From Candidatus Altimarinota bacterium (GTDB taxonomy: Bacteria; Patescibacteriota; Gracilibacteria; BD1-5; UBA6164), in the NCBI GenBank assembly GCA_943356435.1, contig CALREY010000002.1:62001-126000 (forward strand): a stretch of 64,000 nucleotides of DNA. Direction: 5' to 3'. A model generated the notes under the pieces. That model ran no database searches. It worked only from the letters and a program-made list of their open reading frames with translations, and was not told the origin of the DNA. Positions 43,901 through 56,774 of the stretch are shown piece after piece. The first letter of the stretch is position 1; the number at the start of each line of letters is the position of its first letter. Made by a program: the position numbers and the translations under genes.

Positions 43901-46900
43901 ATTTTTTCTCGACTTTCAATCAACTATGTTCACTATATTCACTTTTTAAGAAATAAGAGTTTCATCTTTCTTCAGTGAAATCTTCACTTCAATCTATATA
44001 GTTTCATTCATCTATAACTACTTTTCAATTAGAATATGGGTATTTAACAAATAAATAATTATCTATTTGAGAATTTTTTGTTACTTTATCCCCTGGTTGA
44101 TATAATCAATCAAAATATACTAATCATCCATCATTTCTAGTATCAGAACTAAGAGTAACTCAATGTTCACCTGAAATTGCTTTCTTTGTAAAATTTGGTT
44201 TTTCACTTGTTCATCATCCATAGAAAATATTTAATTCTCAGAAATCATCCAATGTAACAATATCCAATTTCCCATCTTTATCCATATCATACTTCTCTGC
44301 TCTTACTATTTTTCAAGCTAGTTTGAAATCGTCTACAAGAGAAATTCTAGTGAAATCCTTGTTCACATTATTTAATATATAAGGTTTTCATAGCTTTGAT
44401 ACAAAGAATATATCATCATATCAATCTCATGTGAAATCTCATGTTTTCAATAAATCATGTGCTCATAAATCTACTATTTGTACCAAGTTTCATTTATCTA
44501 GTAGATTTTGTTCTACTTTTTTATTCTCTAGTAGTTTCAAATAATTATCATCTTTTATCAATAATATATCATTTTTCTTATCATTATTATAATCAAAAAG
44601 TTGATATCATTTTATATCATCATCTGTTGAAACTAATTTTCAAATACTAGAATCAAATTTCCTATCTGTATTTGTTTTAGGTAATTTTTGTTTGATTTGT
44701 TTCAAGCTTATTACTGGATCTCATAGATTGATAACAGAAAAACTCATATAGTCTTTCACTGACTCTCACACCGATTTACCAGCTGAAAATTCTAGAAGAG
44801 ATTTATTACTTCATGACCAACCTATTCCTTGTTTATTAGAAAAATTTTCTACTCAATCAGTATTATCACTAGAAAACGAATTTAATTTATTAGTTTTAGT
44901 AAATGGATCATTATAATAAATAATCTTTGATTGACTATTAGTATTTCAATTATTGTAGGTTCAATAAGCAGATGTTTTTAACAATATTGCTATAGAATTA
45001 GTAGTATTCTCAATTTTTGAATTAAATACATTTTCATCTTTTGAAGTACTTATAGTAGGTTTAATAAAATTGTATCACAATTCTGCAATATTTTTTCCAC
45101 CTGTAATAATATTTAATGATAAATAACTAGATGTGTTTGTAGGATTGTAAGCTATTTCTACTGATCATAGTCTATTTATAGAACCATCTTCTAATATTTC
45201 TATCAGATTTTTACCGTAAATATCCCTAAGAATCAATTTATTATCATTGAAATATGCTTTATAATTTTGTGAATTTGATTTCAGAATTATAGATGTGTTT
45301 TTTGTATCTATACAAGAACTTATACTATTTTCACATGTAGATAATTTAGTATTGTCATCAAAGTTATAAAATATTTTTCAAATAAATGTATTTAATGCTT
45401 TATTATAAACATTTAAACCTAATTTATTATTTACAAAATAAGGATTTATTTGTATATCTTGAGATAAATCATTCTTTGATGAAAGTATTTTTAGTCATCA
45501 ATTATTATTTAAATCAAGTACATTATTATATGCAAAAGGATTATTTAAGACAGAAGTAACAGCTAATGATCTATTATTTTTTTCAAATAATAAACTACCA
45601 GCTAAATATCATTGTTCATATATGTCTCAATAATTTGATCACAACAATGTAGTATAAATAGAATTATATTTCTTTCAGATTAATTTAGTATCATTCCAAA
45701 AATAAAATGTTTCTATTTTCAAAGCATTTTCTCATACTCATTTCACCTCTACTTCTCACTTATCACTCATTATTTTAAATGAATTAAGTGATAGACTAGG
45801 ATTTGTTCATACTTTGAAATATGCTACTCATGGATTTACTGTTCAATAAATTTTGAAATTACTTACTCATTCCGTAACTGTTTGAGTTTTATTATCAGAA
45901 GTAATTATATTAGCGTATTGATCAAGTATTTCTAAGTCAGTTTTTGTACTATTATCATTGAAAACTAGATTATTATATCTATCTTTTAATTCTATATTTA
46001 GATTTGATACTGCTTTAGGTGATGCTTCGATTTTGTTTTGTGATAAGTTCAAATCTAGCTTCACAGCTACATCAGGATAGATTGTTAAACTTTTTTGTAC
46101 AATCTTTTTTAGTCATTCTACTTGGAATTCAATAGGAATATTTTTTCATGCTACAGTCTTTGTAGAAAACTCAACTTCAGCTATTCAATTCTTTAATTCA
46201 AAATAAGGATTAGTAGAATCCAAAAATATAGAATCAGCAACTAAATATGCTCTAGAGTTGAAATCTGATAATAATTTCCCACTTGTATCTCTTAGTGAAA
46301 CTTCAAATTTGTATTTTCAACCACCTACTTTTACATCACCAGATAATGGTTTTGCTACTAAATTGATATCATCATAAACATCTACATTTTTTGATGTACT
46401 TGTTATTTCTTTTCCATCTTCATCCAATACTGATGCCTTTATAGTACTTCTACCTGCTTTATCTTTTGATTGTAGTCTGAATACTTTGTATCATTCGTAT
46501 GTAGTAGTTATTAATTCATCTGATGAAGTATCTAGAAATTGAGTGGTATTTCAATCTATTGATAATTTCAAATCATAGAATTCTCAAATAACAGGATTTA
46601 AATATTTATCATGAATAGTTAAGAAATTAGTAGAAATATTTCCACCTGATTCCATCACTGAAGTACCAAGTTTCATATCTACACTATTTGGCAGCTCTGG
46701 TAAAAATGTAATATTTTTTATAGTTTTAAATCAATTTGCATCTGTTACTTCTAGCTTATAAGTACCCGATTTTTTAATAGCAGATATTGCCTTGAATGAT
46801 TTTAACTCGTTTTGTGTCAAACTAATATCATCTTGGATTTTATTCGCTCAATCAAATATACTTACATTAAGTGGGTAATTGATTGGTGATTTTTTTCCAT

Positions 46901-49900
46901 TTTGAGATTTATTTTCTAATAATACTACAAATTTCTCTGCACTAGTACTAGAATTATTTATCAGGTTTGATACTGATTTAATTGTATTCTCTGTTCAGTC
47001 AACTAAAAATAAATTTGATTTATCACTTACTTTTAGTGAATTCGATAAATTGTTTATTTCTAACTTTCAATTAGTAGATACTAATTTATTTGATAGATTA
47101 AATAATTTATCTCATCTTATTTGTATTTCTAATGAATTAGATTTCAAGAAAATAGATTGAGAATTATTTGAATCATTTACTTTTACAGATGCTTTTAAGA
47201 ATATATTTGCATCAGTAGATTTAAGTCCTATTCAATAATTTGCTACTCAATATTGAGCTCTAACATTTCAATCTTTGAAAGTTACGTATTTAGCAGCCAC
47301 TTTTAAATCATTGTTTGATGTATCACTAGCACTAAATACTGTTTTTTTATTATTAGCTGTTATTTCTTTTGTAGTATCTTTTGCTATTTCGATTTTATCT
47401 AACTCAAATGTAATATCGGTACTATTTGCTATTTTTACTGTTTTTCCATTTTTATCTTGGATTTCAGATTTTAACTCTGCATTACTATTGAAATAATATT
47501 TTTGACTATCAGCTGTCAAAGTTATTTGTCATCAACTTAGATTTTTTTCTATACAGTCATTTATACCATTCTTATCTACATCTCAATTACATTGAAGTAC
47601 TTCTTGTTTTTCAGAATCAGATAAAAAACTATTTTGCATTCATCCTCCTCATCCAGCTCATCAAATAACACTAGTTCAACATTCTCAATCAGAAATTCAG
47701 ATAGATGGTGGCATCATATCACCCAACCAACACATTATAGCTGGTATCCAGCTCCAAATAGGTACTCAATCTGGAGGTGCACATTTCATATCTTGATTAC
47801 TTTGTGATCATCATGCAGAATTATTTCATGCTACATTTGCTCATAATAATGAAGAAGATAGATTTATATTATCAGAAAAAATACTTGTATATGGATTTTC
47901 TTGTTTTGCTTTTGGATCCATTTTTATATACATATTTTGAGCATTTCATCCAGCTCATAAATATGATATTTCATATTGTTTTTTATTTTTTGGTAATAAA
48001 TAATGCGATTCTTGTTCTCAGAATTGATCAATTAGATAATTATCAAATATAAATCAATATTTAGCAGAAGTAGAATTCAAATTATTCCAATACAATGATA
48101 AAACAAGAGTATCATAATAACTCAATGTTTTTTCATCTCATGCAACTTTGAAAGTTTTATCAGCTTTATTTTTTAAGATTTTTGTTAAATCAAAATTATC
48201 ATCAGGATATGAACCTGTTTTTAACAGATTGTATATATCCTTATCTTTTCAATTCAAAGATGAAGGATTTGATGCTCTTATTAGTTCATTTATCTCTTTT
48301 GATTTTTCTGCCAAAACTTTATCCAATTCTTCCGCAATAGTTGCATAAGATATTTTGGCATTATCTTTTATTTTTAATCTAAATAAATTTGGATAAAATA
48401 TTTTAGAATATTTCCCATTTGAAGCTACGAAGTCAACATATCTATTTTTATCCACTGGAAGAGCCTCAGCTATCATAGAATTAATTTCTTTAGAAAGCTC
48501 ATCACTAGTTGGAGATTTATGTTCCAAAATAGAAGGTATTTTTTTGTAATCAAATGTATAATCACCACTTCACGCTACATTTTTTCCATCCAAGTTTATA
48601 GATCCACTTGGACTTTTATAATTTTCTTCAAAAGATTTAGAAAATCAAAAAGTCTTTCAGTTATTATTATCAGTAGTACAAGTCCAATCTGCTCTTCAAC
48701 CAAATGAGGGGATTCTATAATCTACATAACATTTTCAATCATTATCTGTATCATGAGATTGTGCTAATATGAAATTATTATCCAAACAATTGAGAGGAGA
48801 ATAAATCTTACTACTATCTGTTCTCTTTTGAGATCATCCTATATCAAAAATAGGATAAATAGCTCATTTATAATCATTGCTTTTTAAATCTCTGATTCAA
48901 TTAACTAATTGTTGAGTATTTAGATTAAGTGGTGTATTACCTCACCAAAATCAATTTAATGAACTTCATGAAATAAGATTTTGGAAACAATAATTTCTAT
49001 CTGGCTCATTATAAAGTGTATCTTTATCAGTATTAGAATAATTTATATTAAATCATCTATTAGCTTCAACCAATGTTCAACCACTCAAACTAGATCATCT
49101 GTAAATACTACATTCAGCTGTAGACTTGATATCTTCTGCCTTTTTTCAGAATAAGTAATTTTGGTAAATAGTACCGCATCCATTAGCATCTGTCATTCTA
49201 GTTGGCAATGCAATATCCCTAGATAATCAATTTTTTACTAGATCATCTATTTGTTTTTCTATTTCTGTATTTATATCTTTTGTTATTTCATCGTTTACAG
49301 TATCAAGAACAGTAACAAAATAAGGCATCATATCAACATTTAGTGATGATCCACTTCCATTATATCTTCAAGCATTGTGGACATCTTTTCTGAAATCTCA
49401 TATAGTCCCCTTTGCAAATATTTCTAGAAATTTTTTTGTCACATTTTCTACTATATGTCTAGTATGAATATCTGGTACTCTACTTGTATCTGGTTTTTCA
49501 GCTATATATTCTTTTGCATAGTTTGAATCAACTTTTTCCAATAATTTAGCTATTGTATCATTAGCCGTTCATGTACTTTTGTTTACTACCGCATCTGATA
49601 ATTTTTTGTTAAATCTAGAATAAAGTATATCTTCTTTATTTTCTAGATATGATTCATATGCTTGATAACTATTATAATTAAGAGCTTTTTCTTCTCTGAT
49701 TTGGTCATAGTAAAAAACATATGGTTCATAAACACTAGGTACACCTACTTCTTTATTTCAGTTTAATACTCATGCTGAGTACTTGAAATTACCAGTACCA
49801 GAATAATAATCATGATTTTTAGAAAAAAAATCTTTTATTCAATCTATATTTTTCTCAAAACTTCATAGATTTGGACTAATAACTCAATGCCAAATCTCAG

Positions 49901-50408
49901 ATTTCATACCGTTTTGATTATCAGTATTTTTTTCATATCTATTTGTTTCATTGTTATAGATATATACTTTATCATCAAAATCAGTAAAAGGAAGAATAGT
50001 TCTAGAATAAGTATTATTATCAAATACATTTGGTAAATTGAAATTTCAAACTACAACTGTTCAGACCAATTTTGATTCGAAATCTGCATTTTTATCAATT
50101 GCTTTGTATCCCTCTGTATAAAGTGATTCATTTAGAGAAGCTATATTGAAAGCTGGAGTATTAACAGGAGTAGGTAAAATAATTACTTTAGTATTTTCTA
50201 GTACTCATTGAATATCTTTTGAATATCTATTTAATTCATCTTTTGTTTCATCATAAGTATCTTGGTCTACGATAATAGAAACAAGATTATAAAAATCTGA
50301 ACTTCAAGCAAATGTATCAAAGTTTATAGGAACTCTGAAACTAATACTTAAAAGTAGTGAAAAAATTAAAAAACTTGATGTAAATTTTTGAAATTTTGAG
50401 TAATTCAT
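37956..50408 (-). CDS. Giant secreted multidomain surface protein (4150 residues)
   Basis: One frame with UGA as Gly runs from ATG at 50408 to TAG at 37956. Nine separate fragments that are open even in the standard code all fall in this frame. The N-terminus MNYSKFQKFTSSFLIFSLLL is a signal peptide or anchor. In order: a long N-terminal domain; an EF-hand-like DVDKNGINDC at about residue 940; Ig-like beta repeats to about 1550; VCBS/FG-GAP-like calcium repeats (GDFTGDGYDDIFFV, DMDKDGKLDIVTLDD) near 1950-2050; DUF11-like and thrombospondin-3-like DNDGNGVPDY and DNDRDGLPNEED near 2320-2380; LNCGFG...NWAPLAPG near 2420; a Pro-rich LPxLP stretch at 2980-3050; a helical region; then C-terminal beta domains. 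Probably an adhesin. No LPxTG was found. I read long stretches but not every codon for stops. Confidence 0.85.
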
Positions 50409-50506
50409 AAACAATTTTTTCGCTAGATAAATAAAACAAAAAATACTTTTTAACATTTTACTAAAAAATCTATATTTTACAACATTTTTTGTATAAATTA
50501 ATTATA

Positions 50507-50536
50507 CAAAAAATCGCTTTTTCAAGCGATTTTTTA
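50507..50536. terminator. serS terminator
   Basis: AAAAAATCGCTT/AAGCGATTTTTT, perfect stem, 9 bases past the serS stop. It insulates serS from the giant gene downstream. Confidence 0.85.
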
Positions 50537-50544
50537 AAATAATT

Positions 50545-51804
<1,260 letters not shown>

Positions 51805-51845
51805 GTTTTTATTTTAAAAATTATTTCTCTTATTATAGCTAAAAA

Positions 51846-51879
51846 ATCATAAAATCAACTTTAATAGTTGATTTTATAT
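51846..51879 (-). terminator. smpB terminator
   Basis: ATAAAATCAACT-TTAAT-AGTTGATTTTAT stem overlapping the smpB TAA at 51874-51876. Confidence 0.8.
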
Positions 51880-52341
51880 ATATTTTTTCATAGCTATTTT
51901 TGCTTCTTTATCCATTGTTCTTTCTTTTAATATCTGCTTTTTTTCAAATGCTTTTTTTCATTTAGCCAATCATACTCTTAGCTTTATCAGACTTCATACA
52001 AAATATAATTCGAGAGGAATAATAGAATATCAAGCCTCTTTAATCTTTCATACAAGAAAAAGTACCGTTTTTTTATGTAAAAATATTTTTCTCACCCTAT
52101 CTAGCTCAATAGTTTCCCTATTTGGTAAAGCTTTCCATGCAGATATATGCATTCATTTTACATACAATTCTCAATTAACAACGACTATATATGATCATTT
52201 TAAATTTACATGTCCATTTCTAACACTTTTTGTCTCATATCATTTCAATTCTAATCACGCTTCCCAACTCTCTAATATTTCATAATCAAAATACGCTTTT
52301 TTATTCTTTGTTATCTGATTATCCAATCATTTTTTCTTCAT
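51874..52341 (-). CDS. smpB: SsrA-binding protein SmpB
   Basis: 155 residues. SmpB binds tmRNA for rescue of stalled ribosomes. The start MKKKGLDNQITKNKKAYFDY (G5 is UGA) is followed by EILESWEAGLELKGYETKSV, RNGHVNLKGSYIVV and HISAW, and the basic tail KGKKAFEKKQILKERTMDKE, all as in the family. No tmRNA gene was seen in the window. Confidence 0.96.
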
Positions 52342-52410
52342 AATTTATTATTTATTCTTTTAATTTTTTATTATTTTATGATTTCTAATGTAAAATGCTA
52401 GTTTTTTTAA

Positions 52411-52443
52411 AAAAATCTCTCATATTAATGAGAGATTTTTTTA
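52411..52443 (-). terminator. M23 peptidase gene terminator
   Basis: AAAAATCTCTCAT/ATGAGAGATTTTT. It overlaps the stop at 52441-52443 and ends in a T-run on the minus strand. Confidence 0.85.
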
Positions 52444-53610
52444 ATTTTGAAAATAATCTAATTGATGTTCTAATATATAATCTTCAGATTTTCATTCTAA
52501 TAACCAATCCCATTTCAAATAATCATCTACATCATAAGACTGTCATTTTTCTAAACTAAAAGGATTTTTTTGAACCTCAAAATGAAGATGATAATCAGTA
52601 TAAGACTGATCTGGTACTCAAGTAATTCATATTGTTCACAATGGTTGTCATTTTTTAACTACATCTCATACTTGCAAATTAGCAATTACATCATTTAAAT
52701 GTGCATAAAATATAACATCTCATTTCATTGTCTTCAACCATACTTGTTTTCATCTAAGGATATCTAAGTTTCTTATCAAATCATCTTCACTTAGACTTTT
52801 TGACTTCTTTATTTTACTTAAATCAGAAAAATCAAATTCTGAAACAGTTCTAACTATAATTCAATCATCCAGAGCTCTTACTTGTTCTCAAAAATTTCCA
52901 TAAATATCCCAACCATGATGAATTCAATCAGTATACTCTTCTCTATAAGGTCTTGCAGTATTAGGTAATCTAACATGTTGATTTGGCATTACTCTTCACT
53001 CAACTGGTACTATATATTTTTCACTTCTTTTAATTATTATATTACTTATAACTCAAAGATTATATTTAGCTTCTTGCAATGCTCTATTATTATACAAATA
53101 AGTATAATAATTTGCTTCTATATCTTTGTCGTATGTTGAATATTTTGAATATGCTGATATTTTTCTATTTAAACTAGCTTGTAAACGAGTTAATTCTTCT
53201 GTTTTTAAATCTAACATTTTAGTCAAAATAGTAGATTCAGAAATCGGATTTATATTAAATTGTAATTTTATTTCATTTTTTTCATCAACTAGAATAAAAT
53301 TTTTATCAATACATTTATTATCAAAAAATTTCAAATCAAATAAATAAGAATTTCATTTTTTGTATGTTAGTTTTGAAAAAATACTACACTCAGATTTTAT
53401 TTTATATTTACTTATATCTTCACCTGACTTAAAAAGTATTTTAGTTTTACTTAATTCAGATGTATATAAATAAACATTTTCAGACAATTTGTATTCTACT
53501 TTAGTACTGTAATCAAATATTCAAGTTCATGCGAAAACTAGCGAATATCAAAAAAATATACTAAATATAATAACACAAATCATTCCCATTAAAATTGATT
53601 TACTTTTCAT
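52441..53610 (-). CDS. M23-family (LytM-type) peptidase
   Basis: 389 residues. N-terminal signal/anchor MKSKSILMGMICVIIFSIFF ending near VFAG. A helical coiled segment comes next (KMLDLKTEELTRLQASLNRK). The zinc peptidase domain has YTDGIHHGWDIYG (H-x3-D), FYAHLND and HLHFEV, i.e. the two His and one Asp of M23, plus GDVVKKGQPLGTIGITG. Some ligand-adjacent Gly are UGA. It should cut peptidoglycan cross-bridges during division or growth, or be a non-catalytic activator; all visible ligands are present, so I favour an active enzyme. Confidence 0.93.
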
Positions 53611-53716
53611 ATTAATTGTTATCGTTTTTTAAAGTGCAATTATTATAGCGAAAATATAATTTTTACAAGCTTATTTTTAAATATTACACAATTTTATGTT
53701 AAAAAATCAATATTTT

Positions 53717-55231
53717 TTATATACCACAAGTACTATCGCCAATAATAGGTCTAAAAACCTTTACATTATCATATCATTTTTCCTTTAAATACAATCAATG
53801 AAGATTTGATAAAACTCACCTTTCACAATATAATAAATACACTTTTGAATTATCTAATTCTGAATATTTATGATTTATATCGTAAAATGGTATTTCTAAT
53901 ATTTCAACATTTTCAAGTAATAATGGATTTTTAACTATGTTTGATTTTTCCCTTAAATCAATAACTACTTCGTTATCTCAAGGTAAAAAAACAACATCAA
54001 GTTCAGTTGCATCTATTCATTTGTATTGTTCCATCATGTCTTTTACGAACTCTAGTTTTTTGTTTTCCACTGCTTTAAAAAGTATTTCTTCAGGTATTTT
54101 TTCTTCCTCTGCCAATACTTCTTCTAATTTTGCTCAAACAGATGGTCTATCAGATATTACACCACAGTATTCTGGCATATTACAAGCAAAATTGTAAGTT
54201 CCAATTTGTTTTGAAATATCTACTATTTCTTGTTTATTATATGAGATAAGTGGTCTAAAAACTAAATTCGTACTTGCTTTGTCTATAACATGAATATTTT
54301 TTAGAGTTTGACTAGAAACTTGTCACAAACTATCTCATTTTATAAGTGCATAATGTGATCATTCTGAGATAATTGATGCAGCTTTCAACATAAATCTCTT
54401 CAAAATTATTCCTCTATATTTATGATTAGTATTTTCTACTAATTGCTTTACTATTTCTTCGAAATTAACAGTTATAAATTTTGCTCTTTTATATGGTACA
54501 GAAAAATTTTTCCATAAATAATATGATACTTGTTTTACTCAGAGTTCATGAGCACTTCATCATAAATTGAAGAACAAATAATCTACTTCGCAACCTCTTT
54601 TCATCATAGAATAAGTACTTACTCATGAGTCAAATCATCCAGAAATCAGACTCAAAACTCTGTCTTGAAATCATACTGGATAACCTGCAATTCATTCTAC
54701 TCTATTTTTTACTATATGTAGTTTCCTATCTTTTATTTCCAACTTCACTGTTATATCAGCTCATTCTAGTTTTACTTTTGCATTATTTGTATCTCTTAAT
54801 AATGATCATCACAAATACCTCTCTAAATCTAGTGATTTAAAGCTATGATTTCCTGTTCTTTTTACTCTGACTACAAAAGTTTTGTTTTCTATTTTATCTA
54901 GATAATAATCTTTTATTTTTGAATAAACTAAATCAAATGTTTCATTTTCAGTTAGATTTTCTACTCACTCAACATCAGTTTCTGGTAACAAAATAGTTTC
55001 TACTTCTAGGAAATTTGATATACCAGGTATTTTTAAAAGAATATTTGGAATATTGATATTTTCATCTCTAGATTCTATATTTATTCTATCCCAATTTCCA
55101 GTAACATTTGCTTTTATATCATTGTATTCTAAATGTTTTTTTATATTATTTCTCAGCGTCATCACTGCTCTTTTTCTCACTCATCTAGATTTAATAGACA
55201 ATTCTGGAGAGATTTTTACTATGTATTTCAT
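53717..55231 (-). CDS. thiI: tRNA 4-thiouridine sulfurtransferase ThiI with rhodanese domain
   Basis: 504 residues. ThiI makes s4U8 in tRNA and in some bacteria feeds thiazole synthesis. N-terminal ferredoxin-like plus THUMP region ([20 protein letters not shown]), PP-loop SGGFDSGVSTY that adenylates U8, MPEYCGVIS with the partner Cys, and a C-terminal rhodanese domain with YCERGVLSN carrying the persulfide Cys. It is the long E. coli type, uncommon in reduced genomes. No IscS/NifS-type sulfur donor lies in the window. It begins 19 bases after the O-methyltransferase stop. Confidence 0.95.
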
Positions 55232-55250
55232 TATTATTAGGTTAAGTCAA

Positions 55251-55802
55251 TTATTTCACTATCATCATTACTCAATCATCTATATCAATTGGTAATACAT
55301 TGTATTCTATATTATTTTCTAGCATATATTCCCGTAATCAAACCATTTTTTCTTTGAATTTTATTACATCATCTATGATTATTATTCATCATTTTTTAAG
55401 TTTTGGTAATGATAATTCTAGGAAATCTTTACTTCTTCTCATCATCCCATCTATAAAAATGAAATCATAACTATTGTCTATCAATTTAGGTATTTCATCT
55501 AGTGCATTTCATAATATTAGAGAAATAGTATCATCTAATCATACTTTACTTACATTTACTTTTGCTTCTTCATGAGATTTAGGTGAAAAATCTATTGTTA
55601 ACAGTTTACCTCCGACTTTTTCTAACTCAATTCAAAAATTAATAGCACTAAATCAATTAGCTGTTCATATTTCAAGCATATTTTTTGTATTTGATACTTT
55701 TATCAAATCAATCAATAATTTTGCATTTACATCACTTATATTTGGAACAGTATTTTCTATACCATACTGTCTCAATGATTTTAAAAATTGTATTCTATCC
55801 AC
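55251..55802 (-). CDS. O-methyltransferase (family 3-like)
   Basis: 183 residues. SAM-binding Rossmann fold: MLEIGTANGFSAINFGIELE is motif I (EIGTxxGxS, with several UGA Gly), then KLLTIDFSPKSHEEA, YDFIFIDGMMRRSKDFLELS with the metal/acceptor Asp, and KKGGIIIIDDVIKF. This is the layout of bacterial class I O-methyltransferases acting on small molecules or tRNA hydroxyuridine (TrmR). The start is GTG, because TAA lies in frame three codons upstream and no ATG precedes motif I. It forms an operon with thiI, so a tRNA substrate is possible. Confidence 0.88.
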
Positions 55803-55881
55803 TTCTATTGCTTATATATAAATAAAATTAGATTTATAATTTATCCCAAAATTGTTTTTTTACAAATTTTTACATAAAAAC

Positions 55882-55910
55882 TTGCGTTTTTAATATATTT
55901 TTACTATAAT
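55882..55910 (+). promoter_or_regulatory. Promoter of the orphan pilin-like gene
   Basis: -35 TTGCGT (55882-55887), 17-bp spacer, -10 TATAAT (55905-55910). Transcription would start about 30 bases before the ATG at 55947. The clearest sigma-70-type promoter I found in the window. Confidence 0.6.
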
Positions 55911-55946
55911 GCTGGAGTTATAATTTAATAATAATTTTATATACAT

Positions 55947-56306
55947 ATGAATAATGTAATTAAAAATAGCTTATATACAACTGTTTGAATAGCACTAGTT
56001 AGCTTAAATACTGCTAATGCAACTATTAACTCTGGTCAATGAGTACAAGCTGGTTTAAGAACTGATGGAACTGCTGATGTAGTTATACAAACTTGGTTAC
56101 AAAATTTATTAACTTTCTTATACTTAGTAGCTGTATTATTAGGAATATGGTGAGGTTTCAATATCCTGACAGCAGCATGAGATGAAGGTAAAGTTAAAAA
56201 AGGTAAAACTATTCTTATTCAAGCAATTGCATGAATCGTAGTTATATTCTTAGCTGGTTCAATTATCGATTGGTTATTAACATTTATCGTTGGTTGAGGT
56301 AAATAA
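55947..56306 (+). CDS. Orphan VirB2/TrbC-like pilin-like protein
   Basis: 119 residues. N-terminal signal (MNNVIKNSLYTTVGIALVSL, cut near NANA), a short soluble stretch with Gln/Gly/Trp, then two hydrophobic helices with the pilin-type turn: LLGIWGGFNILTAAGDEGKV, KKGKTILIQAIAGIVVIFLA. It is closest in design to copy C of the 27-29 kb operon. It has its own consensus promoter and a terminator immediately after the stop, so it is an independent unit. The smooth sequence and strong promoter suggest a major, abundant subunit (inference). Confidence 0.85.
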
Positions 56307-56341
56307 AAAAAGTTAGAAAATATTTTCTAACTTTTTTTTTA
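56305..56341. terminator. Terminator of the orphan pilin-like gene
   Basis: AAAAAAGTTAGAAAAT/ATTTTCTAACTTTTTT, near-perfect stem, T9 on the plus strand. It also ends the convergent small gene at 56339. Confidence 0.88.
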
Positions 56342-56554
56342 AAAATCATAATCATTGTCTTCAGGAACAGTATCACTTAAAGTTCATTTAATTCCGAATC
56401 AAATAAAACCTCAAATAATAGCAGAAACTACTGATAATATCCATGCTTTAGATCATGAATCTATAAACACATATGCTTGCATTCAAGTAACTATATTTTC
56501 AACAACCAAAATAGCTAACAATCCGATACCTCAAAAAATAAGAATATTATTCAT
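56339..56554 (-). CDS. Small two-helix membrane protein
   Basis: 71 residues: MNNILIFGGIGLLAILVVEN, a short amphipathic loop (MQAYVFIDSGSKAW), then a second helix rich in Gly (SAIIGGFIGFGIKG) and an acidic tail DTVPEDNDYDF. Most of its glycines are UGA. Convergent with the orphan pilin gene. Function unknown. Confidence 0.68.
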
Positions 56555-56674
56555 AATTACTTAGATTATATTTTAATACTTACATTATAGACTAAGTTTG
56601 TTTTTTTTCAACAAAAACTAGAAAAAAAAAATTTTTATTTTATAATCATTAAAACTCCAATTAATTGAGGTTAA

Positions 56675-56730
56675 TAGTAATCCCTCCCCCCTGCGTGGTA
56701 CTCCCTTTAAAAAAGGGAGAAATTATTAGA
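56675..56730. repeat. Dispersed repeat, divergent copy 6
   Basis: AATCCCTCCCCCCTGCGTGG, TACTCCCTTTAAAAAAGGGAG. It has the same kind of C-rich block and GGGAG palindrome as other copies, but no long identity to them. Confidence 0.5.
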
Positions 56731-56774
56731 GTTAAAATAGTTTTATTAGATATTACATAATTATTTATAGAAAA

